From the NCBI GenBank assembly GCA_011009095.1, contig VTPC01001074.1, positions 112,289-176,288 on the forward strand: 64,000 nt of DNA. Reading direction: 5' to 3'. The translations under genes were made by a program, and so were the position numbers. This DNA comes from Ignelater luminosus (lineage: Eukaryota > Arthropoda > Insecta > Coleoptera > Elateridae). Of the stretch, positions 35,445 through 48,546 are shown one piece after another. Numbering within the stretch: the stretch's first letter is position 1; each line of letters starts with the position of its first letter. A model generated the notes under the pieces. It saw nothing but the letters and a program-made list of their open reading frames with translations, ran no database searches and was not told the DNA's origin.

Positions 35445-38195
35445 TAAGTTATTGCTGTTAACACTACTTATAAGTGCTATTAATCAATAAAAGTTTATTT
35501 TGTACATCTATCTATAAATAAGGAACGTGCAAGCATTTTCCGTCTACTTATGGGACAGCCCTTGAAAAAATTAGTTACTTCACATTGGAGAGAAGCTAAT
35601 TTAAGCCGATATATTTAGTCCTGCCTTAAAAGAAGTTGTATGAAATCTGAGATTGTTTCTAATCTCTTTTATACATGAAATCCATTTAATGGTGATCCCC
35701 TAAAAGAATACTTTAACTTTCTATGGCTTCAAACTAGACAAATTTCAAAAATATAACATATGGGAGAAATTCATGGTTACACGGAAAATACTTAGTAGTT
35801 TTTTTATACACTTAAAAGCGACGTTTATCTATGTCAATAATTCGGATAAACTTCGAAGTTGGTTACTAAATTAAATATTAAAGTTAGCGTTAGGATGGCA
35901 TTTAAAAGACGCTTACAAAAGTTAGTTCCGCTTGACACGATCACAAATTCTTTGAAGTTAACAAATTTGATATCGAATTTTTTACTTTGTAGCAGACACA
36001 CTTTTTACAAATCTTATTATAAAATGTAGAGGAAAGTGGTCCACAGTGAGACCTTTCTTATACATCGCATCAAAAAAGTAACGTCCAAATTTATTGATAG
36101 CGTTATTTTCACTTTTTCTTCAAATCAAAAGATGGAAGCTGGACACTATTGTGGAAAAGAATTTAATACAAAGGGTACTTGTGATATCTCATTTTGTAGT
36201 TCTTACCGAAATACGTTATAATGCCCAAGTTTCTGGAAATTTCATTCACTCCAACTAAAACGGCAATTTGTTGTATTTCGTAACTTTTGCAAGCTATAAT
36301 GTCAATATTATCGAACTTCTTTTAGACAGTTCGAGACAGTTATTGTAGTACTAGTGCTGTAATGAAATATTTTAGTAAATATATTGTTGATTTTTTTATT
36401 GTTTATAAAAACATATTTGGATCGTTGTTTAAACCGAAATCTTGATTTTCACAATTTATTTTAACTGTCATAGAAGAAATTCTATATGTAACAAGTGGAA
36501 TATTTTAATATATAAAAAATGTTAAATTGTAGCAATGCACATAGATCTCAAATTAAAATCGAGGTGGACAAAATTCAATTACGTTATCTTTAGACTTTTA
36601 TCTTGAAAATATTTTTATTAATTCCTCAATGAGTCTAGACAATAATTCCAAAACAGTTTTTACTAAAAAGTCATTAGTGTGTAAGAAAGGGGCAGGTAAA
36701 AACACCAAACCTAACGGTGCGGTAATATAAATCTGTAGCTTACCATTTTAAATTGTAATTTTGATATGTGAAGTTATCAGTTTACAAAAACTATTTTTAC
36801 TGTTTTTATTTTAAGTATTAGTTGCAACTAAGTTAAGTAAACACTACGTATAATTTTTCTAAAATATGTTTGTAAATAAATTAGTTTTGCAGCCGTATCT
36901 TCTCAATTATCTTACAAACATTAGGCTCATCTAATTTTATTTTTTTAATTGTAAATAGAAGTGTACTCTTTCAGTCAAGACTAGTTTCTGCTATCGACTT
37001 TTGCCGATTTTTGCAAATTTAATTCTTTTACCAACATGTCCGGTCTGTAGTACTCTTAAGTAGCGTCAACTTTTTGAAGACTGGAAACAAACAGTACTAA
37101 AAACAGTGAGTGTATAGGTATCATACGGAAATGTAATTTGGTCTTGTGTTTTGTTTTTTCATTATCATTTTTGCAATTTTTGGTATTTTATATCAAGAAC
37201 AACAGATAAGCTCTAAACTATAATTGTTGCACTTTATTATAGGGCATTTGATCAAGATACTGCTTTTATTTTTCGTCATGCAATAAAGTTTGTTTCCTAA
37301 TAATATTAGTTGTTACATGCATATACATAATCTACCAATATCCTACAGGATTCATAATTCTTATTAGCATTTTTCTGTTATACTAAGAAATAACATATTA
37401 CAGCCGTGCAGAAATCAATGTTAGACTTTCATAACTACTTTTATTATTCAATTTACGCTAGGTTGAACTAAATTTACAAAGAAAAAATAATTTTGTCCAC
37501 CTTTGTTTGTATTTCAGGCCTATGTTCAATGTGCCAAATAAAATGTAATTATCTAACTAATTGTAATTATAATACGCGTATGGTGTTTGCACAACTTGGT
37601 TAACCTCTCGTCTTCATAATCCCACTTGTTACATAAACAGCTATAAGGGTATGAACATATTTCCTTTTGAGGGTTGTATAAAGGATTAGAATTTGAAATC
37701 AATCTGATAATAAACAAAAAATAGTCAAGAATGTGTAGATGGAAAATGATTCCGGTGTAGTAGAATGGTTTATAATTTAGCTTCAAATCTGAAATTTTAA
37801 ACCCACTTTCAATATTGAAAACATTGTTTAGTGCCATGAGCATTGCCAATATTGTATATAATAATAACGATTCAAAGGTACTACAGATCGAGAAACTGAT
37901 AGAGTAGATTCCTGGTGGTTAGATATGGGTTCTTTCAAATAGAACTTATGATCGATTCATCTTAGTTACGAAATATCGGCCTTCAAAGTTGCATGCAGAC
38001 AGACTGTCTTGGGTGTATCGTCGTATCGTTATTTGTTAAAATATCAAAAAATTTTATTAGTAAAAGTTATAGGGAATTGCCTTCTGGGTGTTCTAAACTT
38101 AGTTCCAATTTTATGTACTATATGCACTATATAGCTGAAATACTTAGCAGCGCAAGAAACAATAGGCACTAGCAATTCGACGTATTTCAGCTGCA
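35445..38195. other. Non-coding stretch, nothing recognised
   Basis: AT-rich. The 98-codon minus-strand frame at 37553-37849 lacks motifs, a credible codon bias and homologues that I recognise, and is probably chance. Confidence 0.35.
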
Positions 38196-38203
38196 GAGTA
38201 TAC

Positions 38204-38348
38204 CCTGTATAATCAGAAGCAGTTCCAAAAGTTAACATGTCACCACGCGACTTTAAATTGACCATCGATTCTATTTAAAGAAAATACTTGTCTAGTCACC
38301 AGCAATTTACTCTATCGGTCTGTCGGTGTTATTTATTTACACCCTGTA
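38204..38348 (-). repeat. Two solitary transposon ends, minus orientation
   Basis: Reversed, 38348 starts TACAGGGTGTAAATAAATAA and 38212 starts TATACAGGGTATACTCTG. The first is related to the end at 11455, with shared TGACTAGACAA further in. No partner ends were found. Confidence 0.35.
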
Positions 38349-38629
38349 CAATTGAAGTCGAAAATCAGTTTTTTGATCAAATTGCTTTTAATTGCTTTCA
38401 ATGCATCAAATAACGTCACACAAAAGCCAATAGAAATTAAATCTATAAGTTGTTTTCTCACGAAATCAAAATCAGAATTTTGTATTAATTACTCTGAGGG
38501 AGTAAATCAGTCGATTGGCTTTCTCTAGATAAACTTTATTTTCTTGTCAAAATACAAAAGTCAGTTAGACTGTCAATGTCACTAAGTTTTAAGACGTTGT
38601 GATATATTAAAACTCTAAAATTGTAGAAA

Positions 38630-39223
38630 ATGTCAGAAACTGAAATTAAAATCTACAATATCAACGATGTAAACAAGAAGATTCTAGCAAAACCTTTACA
38701 TTTACACCCAGAAAAAGAATATTTAGGAGTGCACAACAAGTATCGTGATGAAGATTATAAAATATACATAGAGAAGCAAGAACAATTTTACAAAGCAGCT
38801 GGTCAATACAAGCAACTAAATAAAAATGCGCTATTACATAATAAAAACAAGTTGGATATGTTTTCTATTAATATTCTAAGATACTTTTCCGAATGTGAAT
38901 GTGACACTTTACCAAAGAATATGCGTTGTTCTAATGAACCAAACGCTACCGGTTTACTTGTGAGAAAGCGTACCATACGTCCTGCAAACAAGCAAACCAT
39001 TAAAGAAATGGATATCTGTTTATTAGAACCATGGTTTAAAAGATATCTAAAGTTATGCAAATTTATTTATGCAGCAAGAACAATCATACTAAAGAACAGG
39101 TTGTTAAAAAACTTACAAATACTGAAACAACTCGATAAAGAAACAGTGGCCATTTACGAGAAAGGACACAAGAAATTTGAGAATGTTTCTTATGCAAGCA
39201 TTTTTGACAAGTTCATTAATTAA
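38630..39223 (+). CDS. Intronless gene, 197 residues, function unknown
   Basis: One uninterrupted frame from ATG (context GAAAATG) to TAA, with overlapping AATAAA signals about 25-35 bases after the stop (39249-39258). The protein is rich in Lys, Asn and Tyr, and probably helical and basic. It has no signal peptide or membrane segment. A Cys cluster (ECECDTLPKNMRC, around residues 89-101) is followed by LLVRKRTIRPANKQT and a Leu-rich helix (LKNRLLKNLQILKQLDKET). The first 50 residues (KPLHLHPEKEYLGVHNKYRD) are polar. I recognise no family. At 594 bp it is far longer than random frames in this DNA, and there is no neighbouring transposon signature, so a genuine host gene or a retrocopy of one is likeliest. 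Confidence 0.65.
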   Translation: MSETEIKIYNINDVNKKILAKPLHLHPEKEYLGVHNKYRDEDYKIYIEKQEQFYKAAGQYKQLNKNALLHNKNKLDMFSINILRYFSECECDTLPKNMRCSNEPNATGLLVRKRTIRPANKQTIKEMDICLLEPWFKRYLKLCKFIYAARTIILKNRLLKNLQILKQLDKETVAIYEKGHKKFENVSYASIFDKFIN

Positions 39224-39259
39224 ATTCATTTTTGTATAAAGTCTGATAAATAAATAAAG

Positions 39260-39880
39260 AAAAACATATCAAAGAAACATGTCAAGAGCAGAATTGTATA
39301 CCTATCGCGCTTGCTCAGAAATTAGAAAAGTTCCGGAAGATACTTCTTCAAGGTTTGCCAACAGTCCTTTGGTTTCTCTAATTTTGCAGCTGGATGTTTA
39401 AATGTTAATACCTATCAGCTGCTCTTAATTTCATTATCGGGGCCTATTGCGAACCTTTTAGTTTTCACTTTGCACTATGCAAAATTTTTAACTGACAGAT
39501 ATTATCTTTTAGTGCAATACGGTGCAATAAATTACATTATATTTTCTCATTTATACTTCACGTTTTTGCCTTTGCGTGCAATGTATTTTTTTATTAAAAA
39601 TTGCAAATGAAAAGTGAAATATTGCATAGTAGCTTGGCACAATAGGCCATTAGCAAAACCTTTTCTAATATTTTACCTAATTTCTAAGGATGAACCTGAC
39701 AAAGAATTATTTGAAGTTGTTTAGTTTAACAGAAATTTGTATTATTATGAGACTCTGTTTCAGCAAATAGGTTGCGTGTAAAATGGTTTGTCTTTTACCA
39801 CATCGCATTTTTTTATGTAATAGAGTCATATTAGAGAAAATATTGGAACTAATTAGTAACAAGCTGAGATTTGGTATATA
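39260..39880. other. Spacer between the 197-residue gene and the inverted transposon
   Basis: Non-coding, nothing recognised. Confidence 0.35.
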
Positions 39881-40163
39881 TACAGTGTGGAAAGTACTTA
39901 TGGAATAAATTATATAATTTCAGTACTAATGATATTTCCCAAAAACGCCGAGACAGGTAAACTAGTATCTTTAGTCTTGCTCATTTTAATTTACCTTACA
40001 TGTTCGTGACGTCATCAGTCTTCGAGTTATTACAAACATTGTTTTCCATAAAAGTGTATATATCTCAAGAACTGTTAAAAATAAAAGTATCAAATATAGT
40101 TTGTTGAAGAGGTCTTTTAGAGTACTATTTAAAAATAAAATTAAAAATGTACCATTCCATTTA

Positions 40164-40361
40164 AAAAAATGCATAATGAGCTGGTGCTCTATTCTGTTGA
40201 AACCAAATGGTGTCAATAGGAATATTTGGATCTTGCGGATTAAGATATAAAACTGCCAAAGCTGGAACAAGCTCTTCTCTGAGCAACTCTAAGTACCGTT
40301 CCCTGTTAGTGTTATTATTTAAAAAGTACAGTTCGAGAATACTTAGATGGTGTTTTTCCAA
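40164..40361 (-). pseudogene. Transposase middle part, inverted half
   Basis: The minus strand reads NRERYLELLREELVPALAVL then IWFQQNRAPAHYA. This is the part of Tc3-like transposases leading up to the second catalytic Asp. The usual QQDGAPPHY box has become QQNRAPAHY, so the Asp itself is lost. The frame ends where the 75-bp direct repeat begins, at a shared ATGCAT, which may mark the inversion breakpoint. Confidence 0.75.
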
Positions 40362-40365
40362 ATTA

Positions 40366-40584
40366 GAAAGATGTGGTTTCCTGGAATGGCCAGCTAGATC
40401 GCTAGACTTAAATCCATTGGATTTTTTTTGGAGTTATTTAAAAAACAAAGTATATGAAACAAAACCTCAAGATTTAGATGATTTGAAGAAACGGATTACA
40501 ACAGAAATTAGAGGAATAACACGTGACATATTGCACAACATCAGAGACGAATTCTACCAGACTGGAAGTGTGTCAACAATTTAA
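40366..40584 (+). pseudogene. Transposase C-terminal part, direct half
   Basis: The plus strand reads GFLEWPARSLDLNPLDFFWS, then LKNKVYETKPQDLDDLKKRI and RDEFYQTGSVSTI. This is the C-terminal third of a Tc3-like transposase. The LNPLDFF box holds the third acidic residue. Together with the minus-strand half it accounts for roughly half of a normal protein, but the two face each other head to head and cannot be expressed as one. Confidence 0.75.
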
Positions 40585-40887
40585 CTGCGAACATTTTGAA
40601 TATTTGTTACGATAGTAAATAAATTGTTTACCTGTGATTTTTGAAATTATTATTTGTTGAAAAGGTCTTTTAGAGTACTATTCAAAAATAAAATTAAAAA
40701 TATACCATTCCATTTAAAAAAAAATGCATGTAACGTCATCACTCGAAAACTGATGACGTCACGAACATGCAAGGTAAGTCAAAATGAGCAAGACTAAAGA
40801 TACTAGTTTACCTGTCTCGGCGTTTTTGCGAAATATCATTGGTACTGAAATTATATAATTTATTCCATAAGTACTTTGCACACTGTA

Positions 40888-43800
40888 TTTGTTCTCTGTA
40901 ACTGTAGTAACAATATATTAAAAGTCCCAGACGACTCTCTGTGAGCTAACGCCACCATATTGAAAATATGTAGGACAATCTCATGTCAGCCTTTTACCGT
41001 TTACTCCAAAATGATAGCGCTGACAAAAAAAATGATTCTAAGCAAAATTGAACTACATACGAGTATATTGAATTTTCCACAAAGATGGTCTCTACACTTT
41101 TCTGAAAGAAGCTCGGTTTGGAAGATAGGATCAAATACTGTATAATATCTGTATAGCTTAGATGAGTTATGCAAAAACAGGATTTAGTGGAACTAATTTA
41201 ATGAAGGCTGCTCTTCTATGTGCGTTCACTTTAGCTATCATTCAACAACATACCAAAAATTCCAGAAAATTCCGTGTACCTACGCTTCAACTGGAAAACT
41301 GAGAAAATATAAGGGGAATGAAAGGTTTGAGTTGTGTTTTACTATTGTGTCTAACTTTTCCTTTTATACACTTATATGTATGTAAGTTTCTTTTACCTTA
41401 CTTTTTCTCGATTTTTGGGTTGAAGCGTACACGGGGTTTCTGGGGGCTTTTGATATGTTGTTGTATGATAACTAAAGTGTGTGTGCACGAAAAATCAGCT
41501 TTCATTAAATTAGTCCCACTAAATCTTATTCTTTTGAATAATTCATCTAGGCTATACTGGATTTGATATATCTTACGAAAGGTGTTTCTTACAGAAAAAG
41601 TGTAACACCAATTTTATAGAAAATTCGATATAGTTAATTTTGCCTAGAACCTTTTTTTTTGTTATGGCTGCCATTTCAGAATAAATGGCATAAAACTATA
41701 GAGAACGTATATACTAAATTTTAGTTTGCTACTAATTAAATGTGACTAAACTAATGATTATTTTTAAGATATGAAAATCATACGTTTTCTTAGTTTTCGA
41801 TCTTACTCTACATCTTATTTGTTATTTGGCATTGGCTAATTTCGTGTCCCTTCTTAGGATAATACGTATACAGTGTAGGCCCTAGACCGTATAAGTTTCT
41901 TAAGACATGACCAACGACATTTCATTATTACTCACGCGTTCCTGTAAGGCCTGCAGTAGACTTGAATGCTCTTTTCGAAATGCCAACCTATTTTTTTGTT
42001 TAATAATGAAATCGAATTACCATTATCTCCCATGTTTTATATCTTCATACTGATACACAATCTGTTTGATGAATACGACCCACCTATAGCACCTTTATTT
42101 CTAGTAAAACTTTCATCAAACTATATAAGCTACTTCTGAGATGTCTATACAAAATCCTACAGGTGATTCTACAGCCTAAATCAAGTCAAACGGTTTACAA
42201 GAGCATATCCTCGAAAACCCTTAAACAAACACGGTTTTCTTATTATAAAAATATTGGTAAGTAAAACTTAACCTTTTACTTTTGATCGTATACTTTTTGT
42301 TATGAAGAGTTATGATTTATGCCTAAAAATCTTACAAACTACTTTTTTAGTAATTGGTAAAGTCTTTAGGGAAGCATTTTTGGATACGTGTTCATTATAG
42401 ACTTTTTGACTTATTAGTTTAGGCTATATCACGCTTAGGATTGTGCACAGATATTTTTAAAACTTATACATTAAAGACTATTATGGAATAATAAGCTCTA
42501 CCATTTACCGTGAAAGGCAATTTTTAATTTTTGTACAGTAAAAGTGGTGAAGTCACAAGATTTTTTTAAATTGCATCCCATCCCCTATCTGATAGAAACA
42601 GAAACAATTTCAAACAAAATTTTGGTACCGCTGAAACACGAAAGAAAATTTCTTTCAAATACTAGGGAAAAATAGTACTTGGGTAGCAATTAAAAGAAGA
42701 ACCTTGTGACGTCTTTACATTTACCGTATGAAAGTTAAAAAGTATTTCTTCACTGCAAGTGGTAGAGCGTATTGTCCCATGTAAGAAGGTAATATAGTTC
42801 GGTAGATGCTACAGAACGCGACATTTTCAATCAACATGCACGTTATCTTTGAAAAACAGAATAAATAATGTAACTCATTTAGTATTTCATAAAGTATTAC
42901 AACTAGAGACGTACTGACTATTTAACAAAATTACCAAATATCTTATGACCCGAAATACCTGAAAATAAATACAATTCTCCATCATTTATGTTAGTACCTT
43001 TCTGCTGACCATAACCGTAAATTAAAACGTTTTCTTGCCTTTAGGGGTAGTAATCTGTTTAGGTCTCCGTAAGTGCAATTCGTCTTCGTTTGACTGGAAC
43101 TTTATTCCGGATCACCGCGTTCGCACTCACTTTGAACTTATGCGCGCACGTACCGTTCACGTATACTGCAATAAACCATAAATTATCCAGACGTGGCTCA
43201 TTGTTTGTGTGTTGGTATTACCTTGCATTTCATTTAGTCCAACTCATACAGTCAAATAAATCTACTCCCGTAACTGTGTAAGCCTTAAGAGGTAATTTTG
43301 ATTTAACGCGAGAAGCAAATTAAATTAGACTAAATAAATTATTCTCAACCAGTAAATAAGGGTGAATTCAGAAATTTCGAAAACTTCGAGATGTATTAAA
43401 TACAGCATCGGAAGAAATATAGTATATAAAAAAGAAACATAATAAACTTTGATCCCTATTCCCAAAGGGTTCACTTAAAAGCAAAGTTATAGCCTACAAG
43501 AGTATTTTGACAGGAATGACGTAAGTTTAGGCTTCTCACTTTCCCGTCTGAGCATCGTTCAAGTTTCCGTGTTGACTTTGTGCGATTTCGAACCGCTAAA
43601 GTTACTTAGTAAATGTAAGTGCTACTTCAATTGTTAAAAGCCACTTTTAAGAGTTATTTTCCGATATTAAATACACACGGAATGAAAAAGAAAGTTTTTA
43701 GAATTTTCTCCTCGTTTCTTTAATTTAAATTTTTGATGGATTGAGACGCTGCTGCAGTATATAATTTAAGTACTGCGCGAAAGAATATTTTTAAATCAAT

Positions 43801-46800
43801 AATTCTCGATTATTTTAATATTTTTATAAAAAGTGAAAATGTTAAAGAAGGTAAATGAATTTAAAAGCCTTTTTAGCCTAAATGCTTTAAAACATTATTT
43901 ATCTTTTGTGTTTTTAACGTTGTTTGTGCAGAATATATTAAACTTAATGGATTCGTGTTGATTTGTTAAATCAAAGAGAAAAAGCACTCTAAAATTTTCT
44001 TCAGTGAAACCCTATGCTAGCCGGGTCTGTTTTACTGAAGAGAGAGACGAACATATTTGGAAAAGCAACCTTAATCGATTACAGAATACACAGTCTATTT
44101 GAGAATGTTTGCATAAAGAGGTTATCAAATTAATGACTTTTTTTCGTCAATTTGTTTCTGTTAAAAAATTTAAACAGTTCAACACCGTGTTTGTTTTAGT
44201 ATTATTGGATCCTTTACACATAATTAATTCAATGGATAGATTTATTAAACTTAAGTTCTGACTTCGACATTGCACAAAAAATGAAACTTTGAGACGGGAG
44301 GTGACACTGATTGGTTGTTTTTTATATGACGGGACTATAGCAACTTTTAATATGAAGAAGAACTAACTAATTAAAGTTATAGTCAGAAAAGAAAATTTTG
44401 TATTTAGTTACTTGAAAAGATTTGATGACATGGATAATTAATTTATATGCAGTGATATTACACTAATCAGCAAACGGTCGGTATGTATAAAAACTAACAA
44501 AATATTAACAATGGTTGCTCTAAGATTCTTGATTTTACTTTTTTATGCTTTTTACTTAATTAAGATAGAAAACAGGAATTAACTTTGTGCTTAAAAATAA
44601 CATTTTTTGTAATATAGATTTTGATAAAACAATGTTGCGATTAGTTGGTTGCATAACCCACATAAGTCTGCAAACAAGTTCGCAGTTTTTTTAAGATTGA
44701 GGTTTTTCTACGCTAATAAGAAAAGCGCAACAACAAAGTTGTTTTTTGAGTTATGTGCAGTTCAGGAGTGGTTTTCGAAGATAAACTAATAACGCATAGT
44801 CTATAGTTCTTCACAGTAAAAAAATTCTTTAAAATTTGGGTAAATGACAAATCACTCAATTTTGAGGCGAAACAAACTAGGTAAGATCAGTTATTAAAAA
44901 TTAGAGCGATAGAGATTTCGAGGTTTTTAGCAGTTTCAGTAGAGGAAATTTTAGAAACCGCAGTTGCATACATCCTTAAATTAGTTGAACATATAAAAAA
45001 TTATTGAAATTAGTTAATCGGCAACCTTATTAGTAACAAGAAACATAAAACTTGAGAGCATTAATAACTTTTCTTTCTGACACAAGTGTGTGAACTTGCG
45101 AAGTCAAGTGTTTTTACAAACAAAACAAAAATAATGAGTTTTTTACTTTCTTCTATTGTATTTGTACGATTTCTTTAAAGTGCAGTCAGCTCTAGTTAAG
45201 CAGTACACTAAAGGAAGGTTACATCTTAACTGCTACAGTTCAAACAAAAGTAGATTTAGTTGTCCCACTACATAGCTATTTAAATTATTCTTATGAGGTG
45301 CTGTCAGATTCTCATGAATAAACGAAACCATTAAGGGCTTTAGGATGTTTCAATAGGTCTGAACCATCATTGTTAGTTTAGCATTTTGAAGTCAATTAGT
45401 CCTAATTGCCGTAGCTACTTGTCTAAGCTTAAAAGTATCACTTAAAAGATTTAGTTTTACACAAGAACCACGATTACAATCGACTATAAGCAATTAAATT
45501 TAAAAATGTTTTTCTTCAACCGTACCGTGGCAATTTGTTCGTTCCTGTAATTTCAGAAAACAACGTTCTTTATAAGCTCTCTAAACGAACGAGAAACATG
45601 AAAAGAAAAACATATTGGACTAATTTTATTATTACTGCGCATGAAAAAAGCCGAGGGCACGTGCTTAGGGGTGCATATTTAAACAATTTTTACGCATATA
45701 TAGAGCTTTATCTCATTCACGCAAATTCGAGCTGTATAATAAAACTTTAAATTAAATTTTCATGGCTTTATAAATAATAAGCTTAGTTTAATTTTTCGGT
45801 TTTCAGTTGATATTGTTATTAGGTTTCTAAACGAGTAAATAAGTAGTAGGAATTGTATTAATACAAAATCGTCTATAATATTTGACGAAGAAATTCCCAA
45901 CTTTATCACAAGATTACAGCCCTTCGATGTTTTTAAAACGAAATTTACAACTTCATTTATTCGGGAAATTTTAATAAAACTACTTTCAATCGGTTTCAAC
46001 CGAGTTTTTCTTATTCGAACACCGTCTGTTGTCATCATTCGAATTTAATTTTAAAAACTAATTAAATTTTACAATGGGACTGTATTTTTTGAGTGGTGAT
46101 TAAAAAAGTATTCATTTGAGAATATTGGAAGATCTTTCCTACGATTCATTTGTAAATATTGTAAACCATGTTTGAATAGTTAATGTAGTTGGCATTTTAT
46201 ATTTGATTTTATTACCTATTATGTAAACAGAAACAAGTATTGGAGCGGGTACAAAAGACAAACACAAGAGACTGGGATTTCTGCATATTTAAAATTACCA
46301 ACACGTAAAGTAACTAGAAACGATTAATTAGAAAGAGAGAACACAAACGATCGATTAATAATTAAAAGCTGGGAAAATTCGGGAAATCTCTTAAATTTGT
46401 TTTTAAAAAATGTTTAAAATAATTGAAAAATCAATTCTGCAGAATGGAATTTTATTTTTCGATCAAGAACAATTGGGGAATCTAAAATCAGCAAAGATTA
46501 AGCTATAAATTAAGTAAACTAAAGCTAAAATACTAGAATACTGAAAACTACGATACCCCTAAAATCTATCCCCACATCTTCTAAAATTTAGACCAGCGAA
46601 CTAAATAAAACACGAACTTTCCAAAATGACATGTAATTTCTGGACCGCCTCGGATTGAGATAATCCAAACCATGAAAAAACTGAAGTCGCTTAATAATTA
46701 ATCACCTTAAAGAAATGTAATTTCCAAACCAGAAAAGCTAAAAAATTAAAAGAGTCCTTATTAACAACTCGGGGTTTTTTTTGTAAACAACTATAAATTT

Positions 46801-46972
46801 TTGATATATCATCGATATTAAAAACCATGCAGAAAGCTTCGACGTGAATAAGACAGAAAACTTGCTGTTTTCTAGACATTACTTCACAACTTCACATTTG
46901 CGCCACAGAAGATCGAGAAGTGTAAAACATAGGTACGTACTACCTTCTCAAAATTGATTCCAGGGTACTACA
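40888..46972. other. Long non-coding stretch with one candidate 5' exon
   Basis: Six kilobases without a credible gene. GC-richer sequence at 43.06-43.21 kb gives nothing. At 43540-43614 a mixed-composition stretch ends in a good donor (AAATGTAAGT, GT at 43615) and could be a plus-strand 5' UTR exon, but no partner exon is visible. Confidence 0.3.
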
Positions 46973-46979
46973 TCCTTAA

Positions 46980-47903
46980 CCCTTATCCGGGCAACGTATT
47001 TTAGTTACGTTACCGGGCAAGGTGGGCCCAGTGGACCCGCCTTTGCATTATAAAGTTTGTGTGGTACTTTTTGTTAGTATTGCATACACGGGTAATTAAA
47101 TAAGATAAAAACAATTATTATTTAAGATGACCACAAGTAAATGTCTTCCCTGGTTCGATATAATCCTGCAAAATCGTATAAGCTAATTTACCTGGAAGAG
47201 CATCAGGAACTCCAAAACCATATTTTTGTATTGGGTATTCTTCAATTCTGTATAATTTTTCTACAGAGTCATATATTTTATAGCTTGTACGTAACTTTTG
47301 CTGAGATCATTGCTTCTTTCATTCGACATAATATTGTAAATCTTTTAAAACCCAAGCACATAACGTAATTTACCTAAAAGGGCAGCAGAGGTACAATAAA
47401 AAGCCTTGTATTTGTATTTGATGCTACCAGACATACAAGAGACCTTTTCAAAATTATTTTAAAAACTCTCAACGTTTGCAATTTTTATAATGGGTCAATT
47501 TGTTTTAGTAGTTCAGTGCAATGACATTTAAGAAATGTCAATTCAGTCGATTTCATGATTTTGTATTCTATAATATTCATAAAACCATAAACCACCGTAA
47601 TTACCACTAATATGGTCATTTGAAACTTACAACAACAAAAGATAAACATAATTTACACAGAATTGTTTAGTATTAATGGAAACGTAAGGAGGGTCCAATG
47701 GACTCACCTTGCCCGGTTATTTAATAATCAACTCAAAATTTTTTTATCTGCTAAATGTAAATTAAAATATTTGACTAACTGATAACACTCTACGTAAGGT
47801 AGTCTTAGAAGTCATAAGAGCTAATTAATCCTAAGACGAATATTTTAGAAAATATGACAAAGTGGGCGCCGGATCTATTGGACCCACCTTGACCGGATAA
47901 GGG
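46980..47903. mobile_element. piggyBac-like MITE, 924 bp
   Basis: The ends CCCTTATCCGGGCAACG and (reversed) CCCTTATCCGGTCAAGG abut TTAA on both sides (46976-46979, 47904-47907), and the CCC start fits piggyBac. GC-rich subterminal blocks repeat CAAGGTGGGCCCAGTGGACC near 47018, AGGGTCCAATGGACTCACCT near 47690 and a similar word near 47870. No transposase is present. Confidence 0.75.
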
Positions 47904-47909
47904 TTAAAA

Positions 47910-48546
47910 GGTGTGCACAGCGCTTGAGCAAACCTCTACGAAATATTATAAACTTTTCGTTAAAAGGAGAAGAAGAAGAATATGTCCGGTTACGTGGTCG
48001 ACATCTCAAATCTACCCCATTCATAAATCAGGAAATCGCGGATTTATTGAAGATTATCGCTCCATTTGTAGTAGTGTATAACAATATACTCTATCAAGTA
48101 CAAAATACCATACACATCAGTCAACATGAGTTTATGAAAGGGCGATCCACAACAAACCCGTGCTATTTTACACACACTGCCTCTGAAACATAACAAAAGA
48201 AAAACCAGTTGGACGTTGTCTATACCAATTTTTCTGAAACATTCATTGATTATTACGTTTTATTGAATAAACTATCACGTTTAGGATTCCACTACCAACC
48301 TTCTGCATCTCTTTACGTTTTATCTTAATTAAAGAAAATAGTTTGTGGAATGTCTAGGATATCGCTTGGAGCGTTTTGTAGCTACATCGGGTGTGCCACA
48401 AGGTTCAAGTTTAGGACCGTTATATTATTTATAAATAATATTACGGACGCTGTGGTACACGCAGATTATTTACTGTACGCGGATGACTTTAGAATATTTA
48501 AAGAAGTCAGAACGGTTGTACATTGTCAAGAGCTACTTAATCTTAC
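47910..48546 (+). pseudogene. LINE reverse transcriptase fragment (Jockey/I-like)
   Basis: A non-LTR retrotransposon fragment. In order along the plus strand it shows HEFMKGRSTT near 48125, LDVVYTNFSETF near 48210 (the usual DxxKAFD block, altered), LLNKLSRLGFH near 48265, ATSGVPQGSSLGP near 48383 in a shifted frame, and LLYADDFRIFKEVRTV near 48475, which carries the YADD catalytic box. At least two frame changes and a stop interrupt it. The 5' part is missing and the 3' side ends abruptly at the minus-strand Copia sequence. Clade assignment is from remembered motifs. Confidence 0.75.

Larger units (their letters stand above)
39883..40885. mobile_element. Tc3-like transposon with an internally inverted half, 1003 bp
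   Basis: Terminal inverted repeats of at least 136 bp (39883-40018 and 40750-40885) are about 95% identical, start CAGTGTGGAAAGTACTTATG and are flanked by TA (39881-39882, 40886-40887). Inside, a 75-bp direct repeat (40100-40174 and 40653-40729) brackets two transposase halves of opposite orientation. High TIR identity suggests a fairly recent element despite the rearrangement. Confidence 0.85.

Noticed and set aside
37553-37849. 98-codon minus-strand frame
   Set aside because: The sequence is AT-driven (Ile, Leu, Tyr, Asn), without motifs, a polyadenylation signal or neighbouring support.
45760-46038. 92-codon minus-strand frame
   Set aside because: Hydrophobic AT-rich composition and no domain. 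Likely chance.
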